The position numbers and the translations under genes are program-made. This document shows positions 1-7,201 of a stretch of 13,890 nt of DNA, piece by piece. Source of the DNA: an uncultured beta proteobacterium (GTDB taxonomy: Bacteria; Pseudomonadota; Gammaproteobacteria; Burkholderiales; Burkholderiaceae_C). The notes beneath the pieces are model-generated. The model was not told where the DNA came from and did not search any database. It was given only the letters and a program-made list of their open reading frames with translations. Location: assembly GCA_903834645.1 (NCBI GenBank), contig CAILKA010000727.1:1-13890 (forward strand). The letters are read 5' to 3'. Position 1 is the first letter of the stretch; each line of letters begins with the position of its first letter.

Positions 1-3
1 CGG

Positions 4-1458
4 TCAGCCCCCGGAAGGTGAGGCCCAACCCCCACCGAGCGCGCGGTAGACCTGCACATGGGCGAGCTGGCGCGCCAGCCGCGTGTTCACGAAGTCGGCC
101 TCGGCGGCCAGCAGCTGGCGCTGCGCATCCAGCACTTCCAGGAAGCTGACTACCCCGGCCCCAAAGCGCAGATCCGCCAGCCGCAGCGCCTCGCGCTGGG
201 CCACCACGCGCGCGCGCTGGCGCTCGAGCTGGGTGGCCGACTCCTCGTGTGCCTTGAGCGCATCGGCCACCTCGCGCAAGGCGTTGAGCGCCGCGCGCCG
301 GTAGGCGATCAGCGCCTGGTCCAGGCGCGCCAGGGTGGCGTCGCGATTGGCCTCCAGAGCGCCGCCCGCATAAAGCGTGTGCGAGGCGTTCGGGCCGAGC
401 GAGGCCACCGCGGCGCCGCCGGAGTTGAGCAAGAGGCTCTCCAGCGCGAAGCCGATGCGGCCCAAGGCGCCGGTGAGCGACAGGCTGGGCAGCAGCATCG
501 CCTTGGCCTCGGCCACGCGCGCCTGGGCCGAGACCAGGCGCTGCTCGGCCTCGCGCAGGTCGGGCCGGCGCTCGATCAGCTCCGAAGGCAGCCCGGCCGG
601 CAGCGCCGCTGCGCTGTCCGGTCCGGCCGCCGCCAGCGGCAAAGGCGCGGGCTGCGACACGACCGGCGCGGGCGGCATGGGCGCAGCCACCTCGCCAGGC
701 GCCCGTCCCGTCAGGAACGACAGCGCATGCTCGGTGGCGGCGATCTGGCGCCGCAACTCGGGCAGCCGCGCCTCGGTGGAGGCGAGCTGGCCTTCGGCCT
801 GCCGCACTTCGGCCGCCGAGACGATGCCGGCCTGGTTGCGCCGGCGGATCAGGCGCAGCGAATCGGTCTGCAGCCGCGCGCTGCTCTCGGTGCTGGCGAG
901 CACGGCGCGCAGCGCCACCATCTCGTGGTAGCGGCTGGCCGTCTCGGCAACGAGCGAGACGCGCACACCGTCGCGGGCCGCCTCGCGCGCGGCGAGCTCG
1001 CCGCGCGAGGCCTCCACCGCGTACCCCAGGCGCCCCCACAGATCGATCTCCCAGCTCAGGAATCCCCCCACCAGGAAGCTCGAGCTCAGGCTCTCGCCCG
1101 GCCGCCGCGCGGTGGGCGAGGTGTTCAGCCCGAGGGCAGCGGTGGGCAGCAGCCCGCTGCGGGCTGCGGTGAGTGCAGCCTGCGCCTCGCGCATGCGCGC
1201 CTGGGCCGTCTGCAGGTCCAGGTTTCCAGCCAGCGCCGCCTCGATCAGTGCCTGCTGCGCGCTGTCGGTGAAGACCACGCGCCAGTCGCGCGAAGCCAGA
1301 GACGGCCCTGCAGCGGTGGCGCCGCGAAAGGCCGCGGGCAGCTCCGGCGCACTCGGCCGGGGCAGCGGGGCGCTGGCGCAGCCAGCCAGCATCGCCGCGG
1401 CCAGCATCAGCACCCGGGCCTGCGCACGGCCCGTGAGGCGGGGCAGGCTTGCGCTCAT
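4..1458 (-). CDS. RND-type outer-membrane efflux channel lipoprotein (NodT/OprM family)
   Basis: Outer-membrane channel of a tripartite drug or solute efflux pump; as a family these form trimeric beta-barrels with a long periplasmic alpha-helical tunnel docking on the adaptor. The 484-residue product has the usual OprM/NodT length. A signal sequence ends in lipobox LAGC, with the lipidated Cys at 27. Typical family segments are WEIDLWGRL (136-144), the second-repeat start PSELIERRPDLREAEQRL (291-308) and RFGAGVVSFLEVLDAQRQLL (431-450). Two internally homologous long-helix halves are visible, about 60-255 and 285-475, joined by an Ala/Pro-rich linker (258-290). The ATG is chosen because GGAGGG sits 7 nt upstream and it overlaps the pump stop codon by ATGA, implying translational coupling. 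It is the last gene of the operon in the window; its terminator lies outside. Family is certain; substrate cannot be told. Confidence 0.95.
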   Translation of the reverse strand: MSASLPRLTGRAQARVLMLAAAMLAGCASAPLPRPSAPELPAAFRGATAAGPSLASRDWRVVFTDSAQQALIEAALAGNLDLQTAQARMREAQAALTAARSGLLPTAALGLNTSPTARRPGESLSSSFLVGGFLSWEIDLWGRLGYAVEASRGELAAREAARDGVRVSLVAETASRYHEMVALRAVLASTESSARLQTDSLRLIRRRNQAGIVSAAEVRQAEGQLASTEARLPELRRQIAATEHALSFLTGRAPGEVAAPMPPAPVVSQPAPLPLAAAGPDSAAALPAGLPSELIERRPDLREAEQRLVSAQARVAEAKAMLLPSLSLTGALGRIGFALESLLLNSGGAAVASLGPNASHTLYAGGALEANRDATLARLDQALIAYRRAALNALREVADALKAHEESATQLERQRARVVAQREALRLADLRFGAGVVSFLEVLDAQRQLLAAEADFVNTRLARQLAHVQVYRALGGGWASPSGG

Positions 1459-4400
1459 GGCCCGCCCTCCTCGAGCGGAGCGGGCGCGGGCGGGCCACCG
1501 CCCAGCCGCGTCACGATGCGGTCCACCACCACGAACAGCACCGGCACGAAGAAGATCGCCAGCAGCGTGGCCGCCAGCATGCCGCAGAACACCGTGATGC
1601 CCATGGACACCCGCGAGGCCGCCCCGGCGCCGCTGGCGGTGATCAGCGGGATCACGCCCAGGATGAATGCCAGCGAGGTCATCACGATGGGCCGCAGCCG
1701 CAGCCTGGCAGCCTCGATCGCAGCGCTCACCGCGTCCATGCCGGCATCGCGCTTCATCTTGGCGAACTCGACGATCAGGATCGCATTCTTGGCCGCCAGG
1801 CCGATGAGCAGCACCAGGCCGATCTGCGCGTAGATGTTGTTGGTCAGCCCGGTCAGGTACAGGCCCACCATGGCGCCGAAGATCCCCAGCGGCACCGCGA
1901 ACAGCACGGCAAACGGCACCGCCCAGCTCTCGTACAGCGCAGCCAGGAACAGGAAGACGAAGATGATGGCGAAGGCGAAGATGACCGGCGCCTGGCCGGC
2001 AGAGTCCTTCTCCTGCTTGCTGATGCCCGCCCACTCGTAGCCGTAGCCCTGTGGCAGCACCTCGCGCGCCACCGCTTCCATCGCGGCGATCGCCTGCCCC
2101 GAGCTGTAGCCCGCGGCCGCGTCGCCTCCGATGTCGGCGGTGCGGTACAGGTTGTAGCGCTGCAGCGTGGTGGGCGCAGCGATGGAGGCCGGCGCGATCA
2201 GCGTGGACAGCGGCACCATCTCTCCGCTGGCGGCGCGCACATGCATCAGGTTCAGCCCCTTGATGTCGGCGCGGTACTCGGGCTCGGCCTGCATGGACAC
2301 CTTGAAGCTGCGCCCGAACCGGGAGAAGTCGTTGATGTTGACCCCGCCGAGGAAGGTCTGCAGCGCCATCGACACGTCGTTGATCGCCACGCCCAGCTTC
2401 TTGGCCTTTTCGCGGTCGATGTCCAGCCGGATCGCGGGCGTGCGCGGGTCGAACTTGGAGTAGACGCTGCCCAGCTCGGGGCGCTTGCGCGCCGCCTCCA
2501 CGAGCTCCTGGGCTACCCGGGCCAGGTCCTCGGGGCTGTTGCCGGCCCGGTCCTGGAGCTTGAAGCTGAAGCCGCCGGTGGCGCCCAGCCCCGGAATGGG
2601 CGGCGGGTTGAAGGCCACCACCGTGGCCTCGCGCAGGGCCTGCGCGCGCTGCATGAAGCCCATGATGATCGGGCGCAGCTTCTCCTGCGGCGCGATGCGC
2701 TCCTCCCAGGGCTTCAGGGCGATCACCACCAGCGCGGCGTCGGACTGCACCGAGCCGGTGAGGATGCTGAAGCCGTTGATGACCAGCGAGCCCTGCACGC
2801 CGGGTGTGGCGTCGATGACCTTCTGCAGCTCGGCCGTGGCGGCGATGGTCCGGTTCAGCGAGGCCGCCGCGGGCATCTGCAAGGAGGCGATGAAGTAGCC
2901 CTGGTCCTCGGGCGGCACGAAGCCGCCCGGCACCTTCTGCATCAGCCCGAAGGCCCCGAACAGCAGGGCCGCGAGCAAGGCCAGCGACACTGTGCTGGCG
3001 CGGATGGCGCGCGTCACGCCGCCCCCGTAGCGGTGGGTGACGGCGTCGAAGACGCGGTTGAAGCCCGCGAAGAAACGCTCCAGCAGCCCCGCCCGAGCGG
3101 AGTGGTCCCGGGGCTTGAGCATCAGCGCGCACAGCGCCGGGGTGAGGGTCAGCGCCACCAGCGCCGACAGCAGCGTGGACACCGCCACCGTGATGGCGAA
3201 CTGCTTGTACATCACGCCGGCGATGCCACCCAGGAAGCCCACCGGCACGAACACCGCCGCCAGGATCAGCGCGATGGCCACCACCGGACCGCTGACTTCC
3301 TCCATCGCCCGGATGGTGGCCTCGCGCGGGCTGAGCCCGCTTGCGTGCATGTGGTGCTCCACCGCCTCCACCACCACGATCGCGTCGTCCACCACGATGC
3401 CGATGGCCAGCACCATGCCGAACAGCGTGAGGGTGTTGATGGTGAATCCGAGCAGCGTGAAGGCCGCGAAGGTGGCCACCAGCGACACCGGCACCGCCAG
3501 CATCGGGATCAGCGTGGCACGCCAGCTCTGCAGGAAAAGGAACACCACCACCAGCACCAGCAGCAAGGCCTCGAAGAAGGTGTGCACCACCTCCTCCAGC
3601 GAGGCCTTCACGAACACCGTGTTGTCGATCACGACGTCGTGCCGCAGATCGGCCGGGAAGGAGGCCGCCAGGGCGTCGAGCTCCTTGCGCAGCAGCGAGG
3701 CTGTCTCGATCGCGCTGGCGTCCGGCGTCAGGCTGATCGAAAACGCTGCGGCTGGCTTGCCGTTGTAGCGCGCGGTGAAGAAATAGTCCTTGGCGCCGAG
3801 CTCCACGCGTGCGACGTCCCGCACGCGCACGAACGAGCCGTCGGGCAGGGCGCGCACGATGATGTTGCCGAACTCCTCGACCTGCTCGAGCTGGCCGCGC
3901 ACCTGCACGCCGTACTGGAACTGCTGCGTGCGGGGGGCGGGCATCTGCCCGATCTGTCCGGCGGGCGCCTGCAGGTTCTGCTCCTGCACCGCGCGGTAGA
4001 CGTCGGTCGGCGACAGGCCCAGGCGCGACATGCGGTCCGGCTTGAGCCACAGCCGCATGCCGAATTCGGCGCCGAACACCTGCACGTTGCCCACGCCCTT
4101 GACCCGCTTGAGCGACTCGACGACGTTGATGGCCAGGTAGTTGTTGAGGAAGAGCTCGTCGTAGGTGCCGCCCGGCGAGTACAGCGCGACATACATGAGC
4201 GTGTCGGGCGAGCTCTTCTTGGTGGTGATGCCGGCGGACATCACCTCCTGGGGCATGCGGGCATTGGCCTGGGAGACGCGGTTTTGCACCTGCACGCTGG
4301 CGATGTCGGCGTTGCGAGAGAGGTCGAAGGTGACGTCCAGCGAGTAGGCCCCGTTGCCGGCCGAACTGGACTGCATGGAGACCATGCCTTCCACGCCATT

Positions 4401-4607
4401 GACCTGCTCCTCGATGGCCTGCGCCACCGCGCGCTCCACCACCTCGGCACCGGCACCCGGGTACGCGGCGGAGACCCGGATCGTGGGCAGCGTGATCTGC
4501 GGGAACTGCGCCACCGGCAGGCTGCTGCCGGCCACGCCTCCGCCGATGAGCATCACCAGCGCGATGACGATCGCGAACACCGGCCGGTCGATGAAGAAGC
4601 GTGCCAT
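1455..4607 (-). CDS. RND efflux pump inner-membrane permease (HAE1 family, AcrB/MexB-like)
   Basis: Proton-driven inner-membrane pump that exports hydrophobic or amphiphilic compounds through the adaptor and outer-membrane channel. At 1050 residues it is the size of AcrB/MexB. It starts with MARFFIDRPVFAIVIAL (first membrane helix), has a periplasmic porter domain (about 30-335), a helix bundle (about 340-500), a second porter domain (about 560-870) and a last helix bundle (about 872-1035). The proton-relay residues are present: Asp407 and Asp408 in GIVVDDAIVVVE and Lys940 in GLAAKNAILIVEF, the same numbers as in E. coli AcrB. The loop GFSILTGSVQSDAALVV (612-628) corresponds to the substrate switch-loop region. 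It begins 9 nt after the adaptor stop codon and ends in an ATGA overlap with the channel gene. It looks fully functional. HAE1 assignment is strong; substrate range is unknown. Confidence 0.97.
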   Translation of the reverse strand: MARFFIDRPVFAIVIALVMLIGGGVAGSSLPVAQFPQITLPTIRVSAAYPGAGAEVVERAVAQAIEEQVNGVEGMVSMQSSSAGNGAYSLDVTFDLSRNADIASVQVQNRVSQANARMPQEVMSAGITTKKSSPDTLMYVALYSPGGTYDELFLNNYLAINVVESLKRVKGVGNVQVFGAEFGMRLWLKPDRMSRLGLSPTDVYRAVQEQNLQAPAGQIGQMPAPRTQQFQYGVQVRGQLEQVEEFGNIIVRALPDGSFVRVRDVARVELGAKDYFFTARYNGKPAAAFSISLTPDASAIETASLLRKELDALAASFPADLRHDVVIDNTVFVKASLEEVVHTFFEALLLVLVVVFLFLQSWRATLIPMLAVPVSLVATFAAFTLLGFTINTLTLFGMVLAIGIVVDDAIVVVEAVEHHMHASGLSPREATIRAMEEVSGPVVAIALILAAVFVPVGFLGGIAGVMYKQFAITVAVSTLLSALVALTLTPALCALMLKPRDHSARAGLLERFFAGFNRVFDAVTHRYGGGVTRAIRASTVSLALLAALLFGAFGLMQKVPGGFVPPEDQGYFIASLQMPAAASLNRTIAATAELQKVIDATPGVQGSLVINGFSILTGSVQSDAALVVIALKPWEERIAPQEKLRPIIMGFMQRAQALREATVVAFNPPPIPGLGATGGFSFKLQDRAGNSPEDLARVAQELVEAARKRPELGSVYSKFDPRTPAIRLDIDREKAKKLGVAINDVSMALQTFLGGVNINDFSRFGRSFKVSMQAEPEYRADIKGLNLMHVRAASGEMVPLSTLIAPASIAAPTTLQRYNLYRTADIGGDAAAGYSSGQAIAAMEAVAREVLPQGYGYEWAGISKQEKDSAGQAPVIFAFAIIFVFLFLAALYESWAVPFAVLFAVPLGIFGAMVGLYLTGLTNNIYAQIGLVLLIGLAAKNAILIVEFAKMKRDAGMDAVSAAIEAARLRLRPIVMTSLAFILGVIPLITASGAGAASRVSMGITVFCGMLAATLLAIFFVPVLFVVVDRIVTRLGGGPPAPAPLEEGGP

Positions 4608-4616
4608 CGCGCGCGC

Positions 4617-5837
4617 CTACTTCTTCGAGGCCGAGGCCGAGGCTGGGGCCAACGCCGCGCCCGGCGTCGCAGCAGCCGCAGGCGCGGCCAGCGTCACTGG
4701 CGTGACCGTGCTGCCCGGCCGCGCTCGCTGCACCCCCTCCACCACCACGGCATCCCCGGGCTTGAGCCCGTCCTCGATCAACCACCGCTCGCCGATGCGA
4801 TCGCCCGTCTTCACCGGCCGCTGCTCGACCTTGCCGTCGGCTCCCACCACCGAGACGAACTGCTTGCCCAGCAGCTCCGTCACCGCCTTCTGCGGGACGA
4901 GGATCGCGTCTTCGGCCACGTCGTAGGTCACGCGCACGCGCCCGGTCATGCCCGGGCGCAGCAGCTGCCCCGTGTTGGGGAAGACCGCGCGCAGCGTCAG
5001 CGTGCCGGTGGCGGGATTGACGGCACGGTCGGCGAAGTCGAACTTGCCCGGATGCGGGTAGGTCGAGCCGTCGGACAGCAGCAGCTCCACCGGCCGGGCC
5101 GCGGGCCTGCCGCCGCGCGTGGCCTGCTGCATCCGCCGCGCAAAGGCCAGGTACTCGGCTTCGGCAACGCTGAAGTACACCACCACCGGATCCAGCGTCG
5201 AGACGGTGGCCAGCACGGTCTGCCCGGCGCTGGCCACGCCGCCGACCTCCACCTTCTGCAGCCCGATCTGGCCGCTGATGGGGGCGCGCACCTCGGCGTA
5301 GCCGCGGTCGATGCGGGCGCGGTTCACGCCTTCGCGGCGCGACTCCACCACGCTGGCGGCCTGCTTCTGGGCGGCCACCGCCTGCTCGTAGGTCTGGCGC
5401 GCGATGGCGTCTTCGGCCAGCAGCGGCTTGTAGCGCGCCACGTCCTCGCTCGCCCGCTGCAGGCCCGCCTCGGCCTCGAGCAGGCGAGCCTGTGCGTCGG
5501 CCACCGAGGAGTCCAGCGCACGGGGGTCGATCAGGAACAGCAGCTCGCCCTCGCGCACCATCTGCCCCGGGCGAAACAGCTGCTTGTCGACCATCCCGCT
5601 CACGCGCGGCCTGAGCTCCACCTCCCGAAAGGCGCGGATGTCGCCCACGATGTCCACCGACAGCGGGGTGCGGCGGGCCTCCACCTTGAGCACGCCCACC
5701 TCGGGGGGCTTGGGCGCGGGCGGTGGGGTGTCGGGCTTGCCGCAGCCCCCCAGCGCCAGCAAGGCGGCCCAGACCAGCAGCGCGCTCACGGCAGGCCCGC
5801 TGTGCCAGGCACGCCGGGCGGAGTTCGAAACCGTCAT
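4617..5837 (-). CDS. RND efflux periplasmic adaptor lipoprotein (membrane fusion protein, AcrA/MexA-like)
   Basis: Adaptor joining the RND pump to the outer-membrane channel. The 406-residue product has a lipoprotein signal with lipobox LGGC (Cys32) followed by a Pro/Lys-rich linker. A lipoyl-like half (about 72-104, with RPRVSGMVDKQLFRPGQMV) leads into an alpha-helical hairpin (about 105-180) and the second lipoyl half (181-214, RAPISGQIGLQKVEVGG). A beta-barrel follows (about 215-305, NPATGTLTLRAVFPN and RPGMTGRVRV), then a membrane-proximal domain (about 306-385) and a low-complexity Ala/Pro/Ser tail ending in Lys-Lys. The start at 5837 is preferred because GAGAAGG lies 6 nt upstream and the signal peptide then has normal length. 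In-frame Met codons at 5900 and 5921 would give long non-signal extensions without a good ribosome site. First gene of the operon; the pump gene follows 9 nt later. No regulator is adjacent. Confidence 0.95.
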   Translation of the reverse strand: MTVSNSARRAWHSGPAVSALLVWAALLALGGCGKPDTPPPAPKPPEVGVLKVEARRTPLSVDIVGDIRAFREVELRPRVSGMVDKQLFRPGQMVREGELLFLIDPRALDSSVADAQARLLEAEAGLQRASEDVARYKPLLAEDAIARQTYEQAVAAQKQAASVVESRREGVNRARIDRGYAEVRAPISGQIGLQKVEVGGVASAGQTVLATVSTLDPVVVYFSVAEAEYLAFARRMQQATRGGRPAARPVELLLSDGSTYPHPGKFDFADRAVNPATGTLTLRAVFPNTGQLLRPGMTGRVRVTYDVAEDAILVPQKAVTELLGKQFVSVVGADGKVEQRPVKTGDRIGERWLIEDGLKPGDAVVVEGVQRARPGSTVTPVTLAAPAAAATPGAALAPASASASKK

Positions 5838-5930
5838 GTCGAGCCTTCTCGGGTGGAGCCCGGGCATGGCACGAGCCGCACCCGTGCGATCAGTCTTCAT
5901 GGTGTAGCGCCCGTGGTGCACGGCTGTTGG

Positions 5931-5941
5931 GCAGTGACTGC
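5931..5941. promoter_or_regulatory. Short perfect palindrome upstream of efflux operon
   Basis: The 11-nt sequence GCAGTGACTGC is a perfect inverted repeat around a central G. It lies 94-104 nt upstream of the adaptor start codon, between that gene and the transposase remnant. Efflux operons are often controlled by dimeric repressors binding palindromes in this position, so it is a candidate operator half or core. It is short, however, and no cognate regulator is encoded nearby. Weak evidence. Confidence 0.2.
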
Positions 5942-5958
5942 GCGCCGATGAACCCCGT

Positions 5959-6045
5959 CGGCACCACGCGCTTCAACCGAGCCCGAACCTCCCGCTTGCG
6001 CGTTCGCTTCGTGCTTGGGTTCAGACCCGGCCCGGATGGATGCAT
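5959..6045 (-). pseudogene. N-terminal remnant resembling an IS5-family transposase
   Basis: Reading from a possible ATG at 6045, the minus strand encodes MHPSGPGLNPSTKRTRKRE and then VRARLKRVVP. This resembles, from memory, the beginning of IS5-group transposases, where an N-terminal S-K-x-x-TRK motif leads into a short helix ending in VVPW. After VVP the match stops: the expected W and the following helix (family consensus like LVxLIxPxYP) are replaced by TGFIGAQSLPNS. The DDE catalytic domain is absent from the window, so at most about 29 codons survive. I did not find terminal inverted repeats or a target-site duplication. The similarity is short, so chance cannot be excluded. Confidence 0.4.
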
Positions 6046-6174
6046 GTGCCGAATCCTCACGCCTGGATCAGGTCCGCGCAATCGGAGTTGCTCGGGGGTC
6101 ATGCAGACGAATGCGTTCCGCGGGTTGCAGTACGAGTTCGGCATCGTCTGGCCCGAGGGGCACAGGGCTCTGCT

Positions 6175-6258
6175 CTGGGTATCCCCGTCATCCGGCTCGA
6201 TGCGCAGGAGACAACCCGGGATCTGGACACGCTGGACGAGGGGCCGGGCTCGTCTTGA
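6175..6258 (+). pseudogene. Possible C-terminal tail of a UPF0175-type antitoxin (remnant)
   Basis: The plus-strand frame ending at the TGA of 6256-6258 reads LGIPVIRLDAQETTRDLDTL and then DEGPGSS. UPF0175-family antitoxins commonly end with a segment of the form GVPxxxYTxEDLExDLETLxE, which this resembles in the spacing of the G-x-P and DLxTL elements. The frame stop overlaps the putative toxin start as TTGA, the kind of tight overlap seen in antitoxin-toxin pairs. No recognisable antitoxin N-terminus lies upstream in this frame: from 6040 it reads sequence without family features. The assignment leans heavily on the adjacent PIN-like fragment and is tentative. Confidence 0.3.
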
Positions 6259-6344
6259 CCGACGCCAGCCCGCTCATCGGGCTGGCTCGGGTCGACCGCG
6301 TCAACGGGCTGCAGGCCCTGTTCTGCTCGGTGTGGTGGCCGCCG
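6255..6344 (+). pseudogene. N-terminal fragment of a PIN-domain (DUF3368-like) toxin
   Basis: The frame starting at TTG 6255 encodes LTDASPLIGLARVDRVNGLQ, continuing ALFCSVWWPP. This closely matches the start of PIN-domain toxins of the DUF3368 group: first acidic active-site Asp in the strand TDASPLI, helix LARVxxLxxLxxLF, then a V-x-x-P strand. In intact family members about 120 more residues follow, carrying the remaining three acidic residues of the Mg2+-dependent RNase site. Here similarity stops at about 6344 and the frame then reads unrelated Gly/Pro/Arg-rich sequence, so the protein is cut to about a fifth and cannot be an active nuclease. The break lies about 125 nt before the hydrolase gene. 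Confidence 0.6.
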
Positions 6345-6412
6345 ATTGGCTTCGACCAACCAGGGCCAGGCTGCAGCGCAAGCCGAGCACCCGGTCGACG
6401 CCTGTGGCCGAA

Positions 6413-6448
6413 GTCGGCACACTCGTCAAGGAGCGCCCCCGTGCCGAC
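6413..6448 (+). promoter_or_regulatory. Inverted repeat in the hydrolase leader
   Basis: GTCGGCAC (6413-6420) and GTGCCGAC (6441-6448) are perfect 8-nt inverted repeats separated by 20 nt. They end 20 nt before the hydrolase ATG. The loop carries AAGGAG, which would be partly hidden in the folded form. It could be an operator or a leader stem-loop; nothing in the sequence decides between them. Confidence 0.35.
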
Positions 6449-6468
6449 CTCAATCCCGGAGAAGCCCG

Positions 6469-7176
6469 ATGACGACACGTTCCGCCCTTGCCTTTGCATG
6501 TGCCCACCTGTCCGACGAGCGGCTGTATGCGCATCAGCTCGCCGCGCTGCGTGCCACGCACGATTGCAGCGTCTTCGTCTTTCGCGATCACGATTCGATG
6601 GCGGGCATGGCCGAACAGGTGCTGGAGGCGATGCCGCAGCGCTTCACGCTGATCGGGCTGTCGCTGGGGGGCTACGTCGCCTTCGAGGTGATCCGCCGGG
6701 CGCTGCCGCGCCTGGAGCGCCTGGTGCTGATCGACACCACGGCTGTGGCCGATCATCCGGCGCGCCGCGAGGCGCGCCACCAGGACATCGCGACCGTGCG
6801 GCAAGGTGGTATCGAGGCGCTGGTTCCTGGGCTGCCGGCACGCTGGCTGCTGCCGGCCCACGCCGCCAACCCGGCACTCGCCAGCCTGGTGGGCGACATG
6901 GCGCGCAGCGTCGGCGCGCGGGCGCAGTTCAACCAGCAGTGCGCCATGCTCGGCCGGCCCGATTCGCACGCCGACCTGGCCCGGGTGCGCGTACCCACCC
7001 TGGTGATGTGCGGCCGTCAAGACCTGGTGACGCCGCTGGCCGACCACGAGGCGATGGCCGCCTGCGTGCCCGGCGCGCAGCTGACGGTGATCGAGGCGTG
7101 CGGCCACCTCTCGGCGATCGAGCAACCCGAGGCCGTGACGCACGAGCTGGCGCGCTGGCTGCGCGCAACCGCCTGA
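6469..7176 (+). CDS. Small alpha/beta-fold hydrolase
   Basis: A 235-residue alpha/beta hydrolase of the general esterase/lipase-like superfamily, with no signal peptide and so cytoplasmic. The nucleophile elbow is GLSLGG with Ser65. The acid is probably Asp185 in CGRQDLVTP and the base His213 in ACGHLS, in the usual order and spacing. The N-terminal strand and oxyanion-hole segment, typically LPGLLCDxRLWxxQ in close relatives, reads FACAHLSDERLYAHQLAAL here and lacks the usual HG or PG pair. The cap region (about 95-165) is Ala/Arg-rich. The ATG is chosen because GGAGAAG lies 4 nt upstream and the protein begins at the first strand of the fold. It is a single gene, convergent with the RhlE-like helicase, with a repeat in its leader. 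Substrate cannot be predicted from sequence. Confidence 0.88.
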   Translation: MTTRSALAFACAHLSDERLYAHQLAALRATHDCSVFVFRDHDSMAGMAEQVLEAMPQRFTLIGLSLGGYVAFEVIRRALPRLERLVLIDTTAVADHPARREARHQDIATVRQGGIEALVPGLPARWLLPAHAANPALASLVGDMARSVGARAQFNQQCAMLGRPDSHADLARVRVPTLVMCGRQDLVTPLADHEAMAACVPGAQLTVIEACGHLSAIEQPEAVTHELARWLRATA

Positions 7177-7201
7177 ACCGCCGAAACCCCCGGCCGTTCA
7201 G
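7173..7201. terminator. Bidirectional stem-loop spanning both convergent stop codons
   Basis: CTGAAC (7173-7178) pairs with GTTCAG (7196-7201) and GCCG (7180-7183) with CGGC (7191-7194), with one C/C mismatch and a 7-nt loop. The outer arms contain the TGA stop of the hydrolase and, on the other strand, the TGA stop of the RhlE-like gene. There is no T-run on either side, so it is not a classical intrinsic terminator. It may be a 3' end-protecting or weak terminating hairpin shared by both genes. Confidence 0.45.

Larger units (their letters stand above)
5838..6468. other. 631-nt gene-poor stretch with decayed insertion and toxin-antitoxin pieces
   Basis: No intact gene is supported here. 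The reading frames that cross it are either shadows or fragments resembling the ends of known proteins (listed separately). On the minus strand it contains the upstream region of the efflux operon; on the plus strand it contains the leader of the alpha/beta hydrolase. Base composition is slightly less extreme between about 5950 and 6240 than in the flanking genes, as judged by eye. I could not identify a convincing -35/-10 pair for either flanking gene. Positions 6046-6174 hold nothing I recognise. Confidence 0.6.

Noticed and set aside
58..1833. Long plus-strand frame opposite the outer-membrane channel gene
   Set aside because: Same antisense-shadow composition; no domain and no credible start.
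5838..5921. Upstream Met codons (5900, 5921) as starts of the efflux adaptor
   Set aside because: They add 21-28 residues before the signal peptide and lack a Shine-Dalgarno, while the ATG at 5837 has GAGAAGG 6 nt upstream.
1449..5951. A 1500-codon open frame on the plus strand opposite the efflux genes
   Set aside because: Its product is His/Gln/Arg/Gly-rich low-complexity sequence typical of the antisense of GC-rich coding DNA, and it lies exactly opposite well-supported RND pump and adaptor genes.
6301..7143. 280-codon minus-strand frame opposite the alpha/beta hydrolase
   Set aside because: The sense strand carries an ordered Ser-Asp-His triad and good ribosome site; the antisense frame shows neither.
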